NCBI GenBank assembly: GCA_002717515.1
Contig: PBEC01000017.1
Span: 171,386-232,587, forward strand
Reading direction: 5' to 3'
DNA length: 61,202 bases
Source of the DNA: Flavobacteriales bacterium
GTDB taxonomy: Bacteria; Bacteroidota; Bacteroidia; Flavobacteriales_C; GCA-002722245
The notes beneath the pieces are model-generated. The model did not search any database and was not told the DNA's origin. It worked only from the letters and a program-made list of their open reading frames with translations. How positions within the stretch are numbered: position 1 is the first letter of the stretch; each line of letters opens with the position of its first letter. The translations under genes and the position numbers were made by a program. This document shows, piece by piece, positions 20,041 to 30,013 of the stretch.

Positions 20041-20742
20041 TTAATCTCTACTCATAAATATTTGTAAGATGTACCAAAATAAAGTCATCAAAGAAGCAAA
20101 AAGCCCTAAAGCGGCAGCAACATGTTGAGTTGTGTGGTGATCTCTCAAAAGTCTTGATGTTTGAAAAAGAATAGAACCACTGGCCAACAAAACCATACCT
20201 GCACTGAACCAGATACCTAAGTCAAACCCAAAAATCATACCAGCAAAAAGTGTGGCTAATGCTACAAAAGAACCAATTACAATGATACTTCTTAAAAACG
20301 AAAAATCTTTTTTAGAAAACAAAGCAACTGCACTTAAACCTGTAAATAAACCTCCCGTAACAACACCTGCTTGTCCGAGAATACTCTGAACCTGTCCACT
20401 AAATTGAGGGCTGAAAAAGAGAATATAAAATAAAGGGACAAAAATAATGGCTTCTATGAGGGCAAATAGAAAGAGACCTAAATATTGTTTTTGAATATTT
20501 CCTGGCTCGACAGCCCATTTGTTAGCGATCCAGGTACCTCCAATAAAAAGAATTAGGATTAGCCACCAATTATTTAGCATTGAAGCAGCAATAGATACAG
20601 CAATTCCTGAAGTCCAAAGAAAAGTTTCGAAAACTACAAAAGATAAAACAGCAAGTGCTACGTGCGAATATGTTTTTCTAATAAACTCTACTCTACTTAC
20701 CTCTTTTACATTGTAAATATTAAAATTAAATCCTTGTTCCAT
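20041..20742 (-). CDS. Bax inhibitor-1 / YccA family membrane protein
   Basis: BI-1 family proteins are seven-helix membrane proteins that can act as pH-sensitive calcium leaks; the bacterial role is unclear. The 233-residue product has about seven hydrophobic segments, and the C-terminal LLRDHHTTQHVAAALGLFASLMTLF region matches the family. The N-terminal 25 residues are soluble. It has its own terminator and is separated from the next gene by 120 bp, so it is probably monocistronic. Confidence 0.85.
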   Translation of the reverse strand: MEQGFNFNIYNVKEVSRVEFIRKTYSHVALAVLSFVVFETFLWTSGIAVSIAASMLNNWWLILILFIGGTWIANKWAVEPGNIQKQYLGLFLFALIEAIIFVPLFYILFFSPQFSGQVQSILGQAGVVTGGLFTGLSAVALFSKKDFSFLRSIIVIGSFVALATLFAGMIFGFDLGIWFSAGMVLLASGSILFQTSRLLRDHHTTQHVAAALGLFASLMTLFWYILQIFMSRD

Positions 20743-20838
20743 TTTTATTTAAATTTTGTTCACTACAAATATATCAATTCCAATAAAAAAGTTAATCTTA
20801 AAAAAGATTAAATCTTTATTTTAAGTTGTGATTTGTAA

Positions 20839-20846
20839 TATCTTTG
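20839..20846 (+). promoter_or_regulatory. Candidate Bacteroidota -7 promoter element
   Basis: TATCTTTG fits TAnnTTTG exactly and ends 16 bp before the ATG at 20863. No -33 TTTG is seen at the expected distance of about 19-21 bp, so it is a partial match. Confidence 0.4.
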
Positions 20847-20862
20847 CATAAATACTTCAATT

Positions 20863-21324
20863 ATGGAAATGAGTATAGGGGTTTTAATTAGTGCATTTTT
20901 CTTCAGTGGATTAAAACTTCTTTTTACTCCAATGGCTCTTGCAGCAGCCTATTCCAATAATTTTCAAATGCTTTTTGAAATTGCTATTATCTGTGGAATT
21001 GGCTCCGTTTTTAGTGCTTTGATTTTTTTCTTCGTAGGAAAAGGACTCGATAAAATCGGTCAACAATCACAAAAAAAATCAAAAAAGATAAATTTTAAAA
21101 GAAATAGAAAAATAATACGAATTAAAGAACGATTTAAATTATTTGGGACCAGCATGACCATAGGTATTATATCAGTCCCTTTGGGATCAATACTAGTAGG
21201 AAAATATTTCGGAAATGAAAAAAAAGCAATTCCAACCCTAATTTTAGCCTCTTTTATTTGGTCTTTTGGTGTGACTTACATAACTGCTTTTTTTACTCAG
21301 TTTATCAAACCTCTATTTAGCTGA
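20863..21324 (+). CDS. Small hypothetical membrane protein
   Basis: The 153-residue protein has about four hydrophobic segments (near residues 7-27, 36-58, 97-115 and 122-145), separated by a very basic cytoplasmic loop at about 64-92 (QKKSKKINFKRNRKIIRIKE). I do not recognise a named family. A glycine-rich TIGIISVPLGSILVGKYFG helix recalls small transporter or DedA-like helices, but the match is too weak to name. It converges on rpe across a 15-bp gap. Confidence 0.6.
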   Translation: MEMSIGVLISAFFFSGLKLLFTPMALAAAYSNNFQMLFEIAIICGIGSVFSALIFFFVGKGLDKIGQQSQKKSKKINFKRNRKIIRIKERFKLFGTSMTIGIISVPLGSILVGKYFGNEKKAIPTLILASFIWSFGVTYITAFFTQFIKPLFS

Positions 21325-21339
21325 ACAAATTATTATTTT

Positions 21340-22011
21340 TCAAGAACTCTTAACAATCGTTTCCAGCTTTTTAAGCTGAGAGATAGTTTTCACAGGATTT
21401 TCAGCATTAAAAACACTGCTTCCTGCAACTAGAACATCGGCACCACAATCCACCAGAAGTTTTGCATTATCAGTACCTACTCCGCCGTCTATTTCTATTA
21501 GTGCAGTTGATTCAGACTCTAAAATCATTTCTTTTAACTCCCGTACTTTATTAAAGGTATTCCTAATGAATTTCTGCCCTCCAAATCCAGGGTTGACACT
21601 CATTAAACAAACCAAATCAACTTCCTCAATAACATCCTTCAAAACCTGAACAGGTGTATGAGGATTTAAAGCGACTCCAGCCTTCATTCCTTCAGCCTTT
21701 ATAGCCTGAACGGTCCTGTGTAAATGAGTACAAGCCTCATAATGTACCGTTAGTACATCAGCACCAGCTTTTTTAAAAGCCGTAATGTATCGATCGGGAT
21801 CTGTAATCATTAAATGAACATCCAAAGGTTTAGCCGCATGTTTTTTAATGGCTTTCATAACAGGAAAACCAAATGATATATTTGGAACAAAAACGCCATC
21901 CATGATGTCGATGTGAAACCAATCCGCTTCACTGTTGTTAATTAATTCCACATCTCTTTGAATGTTCGCGAAATCAGCAGCTAAAACAGAGGGGGCAATT
22001 TTATGATTCAT
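21340..22011 (-). CDS. rpe: Ribulose-phosphate 3-epimerase
   Basis: Rpe interconverts ribulose-5-phosphate and xylulose-5-phosphate in the pentose phosphate pathway. The 223-residue TIM barrel shows the metal-site histidines and aspartates in WFHIDIMDGVFVPNISFG and DVHLMI, the LMSVNPGFGGQ motif, and EIDGGVG. Length and motifs are standard. It stands alone, divergent from gldF across about 150 bp. Confidence 0.97.
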   Translation of the reverse strand: MNHKIAPSVLAADFANIQRDVELINNSEADWFHIDIMDGVFVPNISFGFPVMKAIKKHAAKPLDVHLMITDPDRYITAFKKAGADVLTVHYEACTHLHRTVQAIKAEGMKAGVALNPHTPVQVLKDVIEEVDLVCLMSVNPGFGGQKFIRNTFNKVRELKEMILESESTALIEIDGGVGTDNAKLLVDCGADVLVAGSSVFNAENPVKTISQLKKLETIVKSS

Positions 22012-22164
22012 TTTATCTTTCTTATTTAGTCAATAATAATATTAAATTTAGTTACTTTATCAATACCAAGCGTTATTAGGCATGTGAGTTTATAAACATT
22101 TTGAGTTAATAAACTGTTTGAAAAAACTCGTAATCAAGCCTGGATATGCAATAAATTAGTGTTG

Positions 22165-22896
22165 ATGATTGCTATTTTAAAAAAAGAAATACGTTATTTT
22201 TTCAGTTCCTTAATAGGTCCTATTGTTTTGGTGCTTTTTCTCTTAACCAACTCACTCTTTTTATGGGCTTATGCACCAAATGAGTACATGAATATTTTAT
22301 CCTCCGGGTTTGCGTCCCTTGAACCTCTTTTTGCATTAGCTCCCTGGATGTATTTAATTCTAATCCCCGCAATGACAATGAGAGCTTTTTCAGAAGAAAA
22401 AGCGAACGGGACTATTGAATTGCTGTTAACGCGTCCATTAACTGAATTTCAAATAATCCTGGGCAAGTTTTTGGCATACTTAATTTTACTAATACTTACT
22501 CTTATACCTACATTTATATATTATTACTCTATTGAATTTCTTTCCCACGGAAATATTGATCAGGGAGCGACTATTGGTTCATACCTAGGGTTATTACTGC
22601 TTGGTGCCAGTTTCATTTCGATTGGATTATTTGCTTCTGTTATTACCAAAAGCCAGATCATATCGTTATTGATTAGTTTATTATTTTGTCTTCTCTTCTA
22701 TTTTGGATTCAGTTTAATTGCAAATGTTGGTAACGATACATCCATCAGCTACATTATACAGCAATTCGGAATCGAAGAGCACTACTATAGCATAAGCAGA
22801 GGTTTAATAGACACAAGAGATTTAACTTATTATTTCTGTTTAATTGGACTCTTCATTTTATTAACAAAGGTCACGCTGGTAAGTAGAAAATGGTAA
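22165..22896 (+). CDS. gldF: Gliding-motility ABC transporter permease GldF
   Basis: GldF is the inner-membrane permease of the GldA-GldF-GldG complex, required for gliding in Flavobacterium johnsoniae. The 243-residue protein has about six membrane segments and the ABC2-type signature region AFSEEKANGTIELLLTRPL (residues about 70-88). I chose the ATG at 22165 over in-frame GTG and TTG codons just upstream. gldG follows after 4 bp. The ATPase gldA is not in this window. Confidence 0.9.
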   Translation: MIAILKKEIRYFFSSLIGPIVLVLFLLTNSLFLWAYAPNEYMNILSSGFASLEPLFALAPWMYLILIPAMTMRAFSEEKANGTIELLLTRPLTEFQIILGKFLAYLILLILTLIPTFIYYYSIEFLSHGNIDQGATIGSYLGLLLLGASFISIGLFASVITKSQIISLLISLLFCLLFYFGFSLIANVGNDTSISYIIQQFGIEEHYYSISRGLIDTRDLTYYFCLIGLFILLTKVTLVSRKW

Positions 22897-22900
22897 TGAT

Positions 22901-24613
22901 ATGATTAAAAATAAATTAAAAGATCTTACTAACTTTTTAACTGGATTCATTATTATTTTAATATTAATGATTTTCAGCTACTTTTCATTTATTAAAATAG
23001 ACCTCACTGAAGATAAAAGGTTCACACTCCATGAGAGTACTATTGAATTAATGGAAACATTAGATGATGTCGTTGAGTTCAAAATTTATTTGGAAAATGA
23101 ACATTTACCTGCTGATTTAACACGAGTAAGGAACTCTATACTTGAAACATTAGAAGAACTCTCAGACATTTCAGATGGTTATGTTGAATATGAATTCATC
23201 GATTTATACAATACCATAGAAGATCCCAAAACAAGAGAGCAATCAATTCTAAATTTAAAGAGAAGACAAGGATTGGAGATTGTACCGATACCTTTTAGAA
23301 AAGAAAACGGAGAACTGGATAGAGTATATGTTCCCTTAGGTGCTGAAGCTTTTTACAAGGGACGATCTATTCCTGTACCTTTTATTCGCCAGGCAAAGGG
23401 AAACAAAACGAACACCTATGAAAAAGCCATTGAAGAGTTAGAGTTTGAAATAACCAATGCAATTCGAAAACTGAAGCAAGATTCAATGAAAACAATTGCT
23501 TTTCTTCAGGGTCACGGTGAATTAGGTCGATTTGATGTCGAAGATTTTTCAAAATCCTTGTATGAATATTATCAAACAGGGCCAGCCTACATAAAAAACA
23601 AAGAAGGGAAAGAGCAACTGAATGCTCTCAATGGAATAGATTTACTCATTATAGCAAAGCCTGTTCAGCCATTTACTCAAAAGGAACAATATATTATTGA
23701 TCAATTTATTATGAACGGCGGGAAAGTATTAATGATGCTTGAGGGGGCACAGGGTGCTGAATTAGATAGTATGCAAACTCAAGGAATTGTATTTGCTGCT
23801 CCTCTAGAAACAGGTCTTGATGCAATGCTTCACAAATATGGTGTGCGATTAAACAAACATATTGTTGAAGATTTACAATGCTCTAAAATACCCATCCAAA
23901 CCACAGCGAGTGGGAGTGGCGGAAGATTTCAATTATACAGCTGGATTTACAATCCCGTTCTTAAATCAAAAAACAACCATATAATCAATAAAAATTTGGA
24001 TCCAGTAAAAGTTGAATTTTGTAGTAGTTTTGATACAACATCGATTGAGGACATTAAGTTCACGACTTTATACCAAACATCCGGTAATAATCGCTACAAA
24101 AAATTACCTTCAAGAATTTCTTTTAGAGAAACTGCTAATGAAAAAATTATTTCCGATAATTTCAAGAAAGGTTCAAAACCAGTAGCTCTATTACTTGAAG
24201 GGGAATTCGGGTCTTATTTTAAAAATAGAATAGCACCTGAATTTACCGCCAACAAAAAAATAAAATTCAAAGACGTTTCTGGGAAAAATAAAATGATTGT
24301 TATTGCTGACGGAGATATAGGAAAGAACTGGTTCTCACAGAGGCAAGAAATGATCCCTTTGGGAACAGACCAATACAGTAATGTATTTTATGACAATAAA
24401 AAATTTCTGGTGAACTGTGCCAATTATTTACTGGGAGATGAAGAACTCATCTCAGTTCGTTCTAAAAAAATTAAAATGCGCCTTCTTGATTCTAAAATGG
24501 TGAAAGAAAAAAAAGGATTTATAACTATTTTAAACACTGCATTACCAATAGGTATAATTCTTTTAATAAGTTTTGTATTTATTATTTTTAGGAAAGTACG
24601 TTTTTCAAAATAA
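22901..24613 (+). CDS. gldG: Gliding-motility ABC transporter component GldG
   Basis: GldG is the partner of GldF. The 570-residue protein has an N-terminal membrane segment (residues about 8-31), a large periplasmic region with GldG features (IDLTEDKRFTLHESTIELM; LQGHGELGRFDVEDF), and a C-terminal membrane segment (about 543-563) followed by a short basic tail. The length fits the family. It lies 4 bp after gldF and 1 bp before the DUF4340 gene, indicating a single operon. It may work as a substrate-binding or ABC-2-associated subunit; the transported substrate is unknown. Confidence 0.92.
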   Translation: MIKNKLKDLTNFLTGFIIILILMIFSYFSFIKIDLTEDKRFTLHESTIELMETLDDVVEFKIYLENEHLPADLTRVRNSILETLEELSDISDGYVEYEFIDLYNTIEDPKTREQSILNLKRRQGLEIVPIPFRKENGELDRVYVPLGAEAFYKGRSIPVPFIRQAKGNKTNTYEKAIEELEFEITNAIRKLKQDSMKTIAFLQGHGELGRFDVEDFSKSLYEYYQTGPAYIKNKEGKEQLNALNGIDLLIIAKPVQPFTQKEQYIIDQFIMNGGKVLMMLEGAQGAELDSMQTQGIVFAAPLETGLDAMLHKYGVRLNKHIVEDLQCSKIPIQTTASGSGGRFQLYSWIYNPVLKSKNNHIINKNLDPVKVEFCSSFDTTSIEDIKFTTLYQTSGNNRYKKLPSRISFRETANEKIISDNFKKGSKPVALLLEGEFGSYFKNRIAPEFTANKKIKFKDVSGKNKMIVIADGDIGKNWFSQRQEMIPLGTDQYSNVFYDNKKFLVNCANYLLGDEELISVRSKKIKMRLLDSKMVKEKKGFITILNTALPIGIILLISFVFIIFRKVRFSK

Positions 24614-24614
24614 C

Positions 24615-25622
24615 ATGAAAAAACAACTTCTTTTATTTTCAATCTCTTTTGTTGCTCTGATTTTAGGTAGCTATTTTTATTTTACATCATCGGATAATAA
24701 TTTGAATGAGGAAGACGCCAGGAATTTTGCTATTGAAGAAATTGAAAAAATCGATAAAATCTTTCTTGCTGATAAAAAAGGTACACAAGTAACTCTCACA
24801 AAAGAAAATAAAATTTGGAAAGTGAACGATACTTACGTGGCTCGTCACAAAAGAATTCAAACACTTTTAAAAACTGTACAAAAAGTAAAAGTAAAACAAC
24901 GTGTTCCAAAAGAACAAAAACAAAGAATCCTTAAAAATTTAGCTACAAATAACATTAAAGCAGAATTTTTTTCAAAAGGAGAACTTGTAAAAAGCTATTT
25001 TATAGGAAGTGCTGACGGAACAACCACAGGAACATATATGCTGTTGATAAATGAAGATTCTAATGAGAATTATCCCATTCCTTTTTTAACTCACTTAATT
25101 GGTTTCGAAGGATATTTAACTCCTCGATATGAACCCAACCCCAACACATGGAGAGATTTGAGTATTTTTTATTTCCCAAAAAATGCAATTCAATCGGTAA
25201 AACTCGACTACAAAGAATCTTCCGAAAACAGCTTCGAAATTAAATTAGAAAAATCAAAATATGAATTGTTTCACAACAACCAAAAAGTAAGTGGAAATTC
25301 AAGTAAAATAAAAAAGTACCTTTTAAACTTCAAGTCAATCGCCGCCGAAAACTTATTAATTTCTCAGGTAAAAGATACGGTACTAAAAAAAATCAAAAAA
25401 CAAGATGTATGGTTTACACTGTCGGTAACAAATTTTTTAGGGAAAACAATTTCAGTTGAAGGTTACAAAAAAAAGATGCCTCCAGGTTCGAAAAACTCAA
25501 TAGGAATGCCTTTAACTTTTGATCCTGATCGATTTTATGGATTCTGTTTTGAAAATGAATTGGCCATTCTTCAACATTATGTTTTTGAACCTTTACTCAT
25601 CACGAAATCGGATTTAGAATGA
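24615..25622 (+). CDS. DUF4340 domain-containing protein
   Basis: This 335-residue protein has one N-terminal membrane segment (about residues 4-20) and an external DUF4340 region, seen in the FLADKKGTQVTLTKENKIW block and repeated beta elements (VNDTYVARHKRIQTLLKTV). DUF4340 proteins often sit beside GldG-like ABC systems and are thought to be membrane-anchored accessory components. The start ATG at 24615 lies 1 bp after the gldG stop. Its stop overlaps the next start (ATGA-type overlap), so gldF-gldG-DUF4340-DUF72 look like one transcript. Confidence 0.82.
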   Translation: MKKQLLLFSISFVALILGSYFYFTSSDNNLNEEDARNFAIEEIEKIDKIFLADKKGTQVTLTKENKIWKVNDTYVARHKRIQTLLKTVQKVKVKQRVPKEQKQRILKNLATNNIKAEFFSKGELVKSYFIGSADGTTTGTYMLLINEDSNENYPIPFLTHLIGFEGYLTPRYEPNPNTWRDLSIFYFPKNAIQSVKLDYKESSENSFEIKLEKSKYELFHNNQKVSGNSSKIKKYLLNFKSIAAENLLISQVKDTVLKKIKKQDVWFTLSVTNFLGKTISVEGYKKKMPPGSKNSIGMPLTFDPDRFYGFCFENELAILQHYVFEPLLITKSDLE

Positions 25623-26512
25623 TGTACGGATATCTAACGGATGTAAAGGATGTTGATTTTTCTCTACCTTCTCCTCCTGAATTTGTGAAACAAATAAACC
25701 TTAAAAAATCATTGAAAAACAATGTATTACAATTTTATATCGGAAGTTCAACATGGTCCGATAAAGATTTTAAAGGTCACTTTTATCCCCCAAAAACAAC
25801 CCAAAAAGACTTTTTAAAAGAATATTCAAAACAGTTCAAAACCGTAGAGGTAAACTCTACTCGTTATGGAAACCCTAAACCCAGTACTCTCGACACATGG
25901 AAAAATAGTGTCCCTGACGATTTTAAATTTTCTTTTAAAATGCCACAAATCATCTCAGTACGTAAAAATCTACTTGCAGATGATGTTCTATTTAGACTCA
26001 ATGAATTTGTAATTTCTATGGACTCAATGGGAAAAAAAGCGGGTACAACCTTCATTTTGTTACAAAACAACTTCGGTTTAGAAAGATTGGAAGAACTGAA
26101 TAAATTCTTATCATACCTTCCTCACGAACAAAGTTTTGCTGTGGAAATTAGAAATCCTTTTTTCAATCAATCTCTGGAAATTTGTCAAGTTTTAAATCAA
26201 AATAATGTTGCCAACGTAATTACCGATACTGCTGGAAAAAGAGATGTTGTTCATACCTCGGTAAGTAATCAAACAGCATTCATAAGATTTGTTGGCAATG
26301 GATCTCCTGACACCGATCTTCCCCGAATCGATTCCTGGATAAAACAAATTAAAAATTGGATTGAACATGGAGTAACCACTTTTTATTGCTTGCATCACCA
26401 ACCCCACGAAAACAGAAGATTATCAGGATATTCCGCTAAATATATGATTGAGCAGCTAAATAAAGCTTTTCCAAGAAACAAAATTCATATACCCAACACA
26501 TTCATTTCGTAA
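25619..26512 (+). CDS. DUF72 (YecE-like) family protein
   Basis: The 297-residue protein has a TIM-barrel-like DUF72 core beginning near residue 40 (FYIGSSTWSDKDFKGHFYP). Later markers are VEVNSTRYGNPKPSTLDTW, FSFKMPQIIS and a C-terminal YCLHHQPHENRRLSGYSA segment; DUF72 function is unknown. About 37 N-terminal residues precede the domain and are not clearly conserved, so the real start could lie downstream, but two adjacent ATG codons overlapping the DUF4340 stop favour 25619. Confidence 0.82.
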   Translation: MMYGYLTDVKDVDFSLPSPPEFVKQINLKKSLKNNVLQFYIGSSTWSDKDFKGHFYPPKTTQKDFLKEYSKQFKTVEVNSTRYGNPKPSTLDTWKNSVPDDFKFSFKMPQIISVRKNLLADDVLFRLNEFVISMDSMGKKAGTTFILLQNNFGLERLEELNKFLSYLPHEQSFAVEIRNPFFNQSLEICQVLNQNNVANVITDTAGKRDVVHTSVSNQTAFIRFVGNGSPDTDLPRIDSWIKQIKNWIEHGVTTFYCLHHQPHENRRLSGYSAKYMIEQLNKAFPRNKIHIPNTFIS

Positions 26513-26518
26513 TTTTTT

Positions 26519-26534
26519 TTTAAGTTAACTTAAA
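26519..26534. repeat. 16-bp perfect palindrome in intergenic DNA
   Basis: TTTAAGTTAACTTAAA, a 16-bp perfect inverted repeat without a loop, begins 6 bp after the DUF72 stop and follows a T run. It could be a weak transcription stop, an operator for a dimeric regulator, or chance in AT-rich DNA. Confidence 0.5.
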
Positions 26535-26617
26535 CTCCTGGCTTTTTTTAAATAAAGATTAATGATTTTTGTTTCCAGAGCAGGTTTAAGTTGTTATTTT
26601 TACTATAAATTACAGAT

Positions 26618-28534
26618 ATGAAATATCTACACGTAGCTTTATTTTTCACTCTTATCATCTCAACAATTCAGGGAGTTGCTCAACCCTATGTAGTAAATGA
26701 AAAAGTAGAGAAAATTTTTTCTGAAGGGTTTACTGATATTAACAAAAGTTTTATAATTACTCCAAGTTCTGACCCTAAATTTTGGGCTACATACGGAGAT
26801 GGATATTATTACATGCAAAGAAAAATAGCGTCTCCAAGAGCAGTTATCGCAAATGCAGATCCCATCACTAAAAACTTTTACATCAAATCAAAAATCTTAC
26901 TCAATCATTTAGGTCCTATAGAAAGCAGTGTGGGTATAATATTCCTGGCTCAAAAAGGTGGTAAAGGAGGATTTGTATTCGAGTTCAACAAAAGAAAAAA
27001 ATTCAGAATAAAAGACCTGGGAACAGGTGCCTTTATAACCAAAGAGGGAGAAAACGGTTGGATTAAATCAAAAGGAATCGCTCCCGCTCCTCGAAATAAT
27101 ACAGTAGAAATAAAAGGTTTCAGAGGAAAATTTGATATTTATATTAACGGAGCATACATTTACTCATTTGTAAACAGCTCTTACAGCGGTGGTAAATTCG
27201 GAGCATATATCGGCCCCAACACAGAAGCCAAAATATACTATTATAATGTATACAACCTGGACATGCCGGGAGCTGAACCTGAAGTAAACTTAAAAAGTTT
27301 GAGTAGTCAAATAGAAGCACTAAAATTAGAAAACGATAGTTTAAGGACGGTTGCTCTTACAGCTGTATATGGGGATAGTGATAAAACAGCTATTTCAGCA
27401 ATTAAAATCTTAGAAAAACAGTTGCAATTGGTTAATGAAGAAAACTCTAAACTTAAAAACGCTCTTGAAAACAGTTCAACTATTGATAGTTCAAACTTTA
27501 AAAAACCAAATCAATTTATTGAATTATCCGGGCAACTAAAAAGTTTAAAAACAGAGCGGGATTCACTATCAGAAGCTTTTAGTTTTATAAAAAATGAACT
27601 CACAAAATCCTATGCAACCAACGATTCTCTAGATAAAGAAATTTTAAACAATAAAACCGAAATTGAATTTGTAAGAGAGCAATTGAGTAAACTTAAATTG
27701 GAAATTGCCGAAACCAAATTAGGTGAGAAAAACGACTCCTTGGTAAAAATTGAAAAGAAAATTGATGAATCTGTAGCTTTAAAAAACAAAGAAATTGGAG
27801 ATTCAATAAGTGATTTGATTTTTAAAGAAAAAACTGTCGAAAAACCCGATTCAGTTTCGAAAACAGAAAGAACACCTTCAGTTCCATCAAAAATAGCTGC
27901 TTTTCCAAAAACATCAGAGATGATAGATTCCATTTCTAATAAAATCATAGAAAAAACAGACTCTGCCGTTGTTTTTCAACCAACACCATCTACTCCTTCA
28001 AAAATAGCAGCTTTTCCAAAAATAGCAGAAGACCAGGATTCAAATCATTATCAATCTGAAAATAAAATAGATTCTACCGCTCTAATTGATAGAGCGCCCT
28101 CTGTCCCATCCAAAATGGCTACGTTACCCAAAATGCCAGAAACATCAAACTCAAGTTCTCTGGAAATTATAAAAAATAGGGATACAGACTCATTAACAAC
28201 TAAAGACACAAGCTATTCAACACCGATAAAAATTGACAATTCTGCAATTGAATCTTTAGAAACAGATTCACTCGAAAATCAAACATCTGTTCAACCTGGT
28301 GATCAAACATCGACCGATCTTCCTATGGATACAGTTGGCGAAATTGAAATCATTAAAAAAGATTCTGTTTACATGCACACAATAGATATTGATGATCAAT
28401 TTGACACAGAGGAAATTGAACAAGAAAATACTTCAATCACTGATTCAGTCAACACGAGTGAACCTGAAATTAAAAAGAAAAAAAATAAAGCTAGAAAAGC
28501 TAAAAAAGAGAAAAAAGCTGCAACTAAAGATTAG
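26618..28534 (+). CDS. Secreted protein with LamG-like domain, coiled coil and proline/lysine repeats
   Basis: The 638-residue product has a signal peptide ([13 protein letters not shown]). Residues about 30-215 look like a concanavalin/LamG-type beta sandwich, as in glycosyl-hydrolase-associated domains ([20 protein letters not shown]). Residues about 225-400 are predicted coiled coil. Residues 419-529 hold three 37-residue tandem repeats, each opening [12 protein letters not shown] or a variant. A lysine-rich tail (residues about 625-638) ends the protein without a T9SS domain. I do not recognise the family. It overlaps no neighbour; panB starts 4 bp after it, which suggests cotranscription. 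Confidence 0.7.
   Translation: MKYLHVALFFTLIISTIQGVAQPYVVNEKVEKIFSEGFTDINKSFIITPSSDPKFWATYGDGYYYMQRKIASPRAVIANADPITKNFYIKSKILLNHLGPIESSVGIIFLAQKGGKGGFVFEFNKRKKFRIKDLGTGAFITKEGENGWIKSKGIAPAPRNNTVEIKGFRGKFDIYINGAYIYSFVNSSYSGGKFGAYIGPNTEAKIYYYNVYNLDMPGAEPEVNLKSLSSQIEALKLENDSLRTVALTAVYGDSDKTAISAIKILEKQLQLVNEENSKLKNALENSSTIDSSNFKKPNQFIELSGQLKSLKTERDSLSEAFSFIKNELTKSYATNDSLDKEILNNKTEIEFVREQLSKLKLEIAETKLGEKNDSLVKIEKKIDESVALKNKEIGDSISDLIFKEKTVEKPDSVSKTERTPSVPSKIAAFPKTSEMIDSISNKIIEKTDSAVVFQPTPSTPSKIAAFPKIAEDQDSNHYQSENKIDSTALIDRAPSVPSKMATLPKMPETSNSSSLEIIKNRDTDSLTTKDTSYSTPIKIDNSAIESLETDSLENQTSVQPGDQTSTDLPMDTVGEIEIIKKDSVYMHTIDIDDQFDTEEIEQENTSITDSVNTSEPEIKKKKNKARKAKKEKKAATKD
27872..28204 (+). repeat. Three 111-bp tandem repeats encoding a PSKIAAFPK motif
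   Basis: Within the gene above, the 13-residue motif [13 protein letters not shown] (residues 419-431) recurs as [13 protein letters not shown] (456-468) and [13 protein letters not shown] (493-505). The spacing is exactly 37 residues (111 bp) each time, while the residues between motifs vary. A weaker fourth copy may begin near residue 531 (TSYSTPIKI). Confidence 0.8.
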
Positions 28535-28538
28535 AACT

Positions 28539-29357
28539 ATGGCTGAACAGTTTAAAGATAAAAGAAGAATTACAACAAAGACTCTTCAAGAGATGAAGGC
28601 TTCAAATCATAAAATCAGTATGTTAACCGCTTACGATTATACTATGGCAAAAATAATTGATGCTGGAGGAGCAGATGTAATTTTAGTTGGAGATTCAGCA
28701 AGTAATGTAATGTCAGGTCATGAAACTACTCTTCCTATCACCCTTGAGCAAATGATTTATCACGCTTCATCAGTGGTTAGAGGCGCACAAAGAGCAATGA
28801 TTGTCGTAGATCTTCCCTTTGGTTCTTATCAAGGAAATACAAAAGAAGCACTTTCTTCATCAATTAAGATTATGAAAGAATCCGGAGCACATGCTGTAAA
28901 ACTCGAGGGAGGCGATGATGTGGTCGACTCTATTAAAAGAATTCTTCTTGCTGGGATTCCTGTAATGGGGCATTTAGGGCTTATTCCGCAAAGCATTTAT
29001 AAATTTGGTTCTTACTCCGTCAGAGCTCAGGAGGAAACAGAAGCAAACAAACTCATTGAAGACGCCAAAAAACTTGAGATTGCGGGTGTTTTCGCCATTG
29101 TTTTGGAAAAGGTACCTGCTGAACTGGCAAAAAAAATTGCCGATTCATTGTCTATTCCAGTTATTGGTATTGGCGCAGGAAATAGATGCGATGGCCAAGT
29201 TTTAGTTTCTCACGATATGTTTGGAATGACACATGAATTTTCACCAAGATTTTTAAGAAGATATTTGAACCTTTACGAAGAAATGAAAAATGCTGTTAAT
29301 CAGTATTGTTTAGATGTTCAAATGGGAGATTTTCCAAACAGTAAAGAGCAGTATTAA
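28539..29357 (+). CDS. panB: 3-methyl-2-oxobutanoate hydroxymethyltransferase PanB
   Basis: PanB makes ketopantoate from 2-oxoisovalerate and methylenetetrahydrofolate, the first committed step of pantothenate synthesis. The 272-residue protein shows [46 protein letters not shown] and [17 protein letters not shown], all family motifs. I chose the ATG at 28539; the longer open frame from 28389 runs through the preceding gene with a non-family sequence. The stop overlaps the rluA-like start (TAATG). The panE-like gene for the next pathway step is on the other strand at 32755. Confidence 0.97.
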   Translation: MAEQFKDKRRITTKTLQEMKASNHKISMLTAYDYTMAKIIDAGGADVILVGDSASNVMSGHETTLPITLEQMIYHASSVVRGAQRAMIVVDLPFGSYQGNTKEALSSSIKIMKESGAHAVKLEGGDDVVDSIKRILLAGIPVMGHLGLIPQSIYKFGSYSVRAQEETEANKLIEDAKKLEIAGVFAIVLEKVPAELAKKIADSLSIPVIGIGAGNRCDGQVLVSHDMFGMTHEFSPRFLRRYLNLYEEMKNAVNQYCLDVQMGDFPNSKEQY

Positions 29358-30013
29358 TGATCGAAGTCCTTTACGAGGATAATCATATTATCGTTGTAAA
29401 TAAAAAATCCGGAGAGATTACTCAAGGAGATAAAACGGGAGATGAACCTCTCTCGGAAAAAGTAAAACAATTCATAAAGAACAGAGATAAAAAACCTGGT
29501 AATGTTTTTTTAGGAACTGTTCATCGATTGGACAGACCAGTTTCAGGAATAATTATATTTTCTAAAACCAGTAAAGCACTTAAACGCCTGAACCAAATGT
29601 TTCAGAAAAAAGAAGTTCAAAAAACCTACTGGGCTAAATGTATCTCTTCTCCCCCGGTTGAACACCAAAAACTGGTTCATTATTTAATTAAAGATTCAAC
29701 AAAGAATAAAACTACAGCTTACAATGTTCCAAAAGATAGAGGAAAAAAATCTGAGCTGATTTACACTCACTTAAAAAATAGTGAAATAAAGAACTTAATC
29801 GAAGTTAAACCACTTACCGGAAGACCTCACCAAATCAGAGTACAATTGGCATCGATTGGATGTACCATTGTTGGTGACTTAAAGTATGGTGCTCCTATTG
29901 CAAATAAAGATAAATCGATTTGCCTACACGCTAAAAGCATTGAATTTATTCATCCCGTAAGCAAGGAAAAAATATACATCAAGGCTCCTATTCCATCAAA
30001 AAACTGGAAATAA
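29357..30013 (+). CDS. RluA-family pseudouridine synthase
   Basis: The 218-residue protein belongs to the RluA/RsuA-type enzymes that isomerise uridine in rRNA or tRNA. The catalytic aspartate is in HRLDRPVSG (residues about 56-64), and a C-terminal GRPHQIRVQLASIG segment binds RNA. No N-terminal S4 domain is seen, so it is a short form. The target uridine cannot be given. It overlaps panB by one base and yjbQ starts directly at 30014, so the three are probably cotranscribed. Confidence 0.9.
   Translation: MIEVLYEDNHIIVVNKKSGEITQGDKTGDEPLSEKVKQFIKNRDKKPGNVFLGTVHRLDRPVSGIIIFSKTSKALKRLNQMFQKKEVQKTYWAKCISSPPVEHQKLVHYLIKDSTKNKTTAYNVPKDRGKKSELIYTHLKNSEIKNLIEVKPLTGRPHQIRVQLASIGCTIVGDLKYGAPIANKDKSICLHAKSIEFIHPVSKEKIYIKAPIPSKNWK

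Noticed and set aside
28389-28538. Upstream extension of panB
   Set aside because: It is lysine-rich and overlaps the preceding gene; the conserved PanB start is at 28539.
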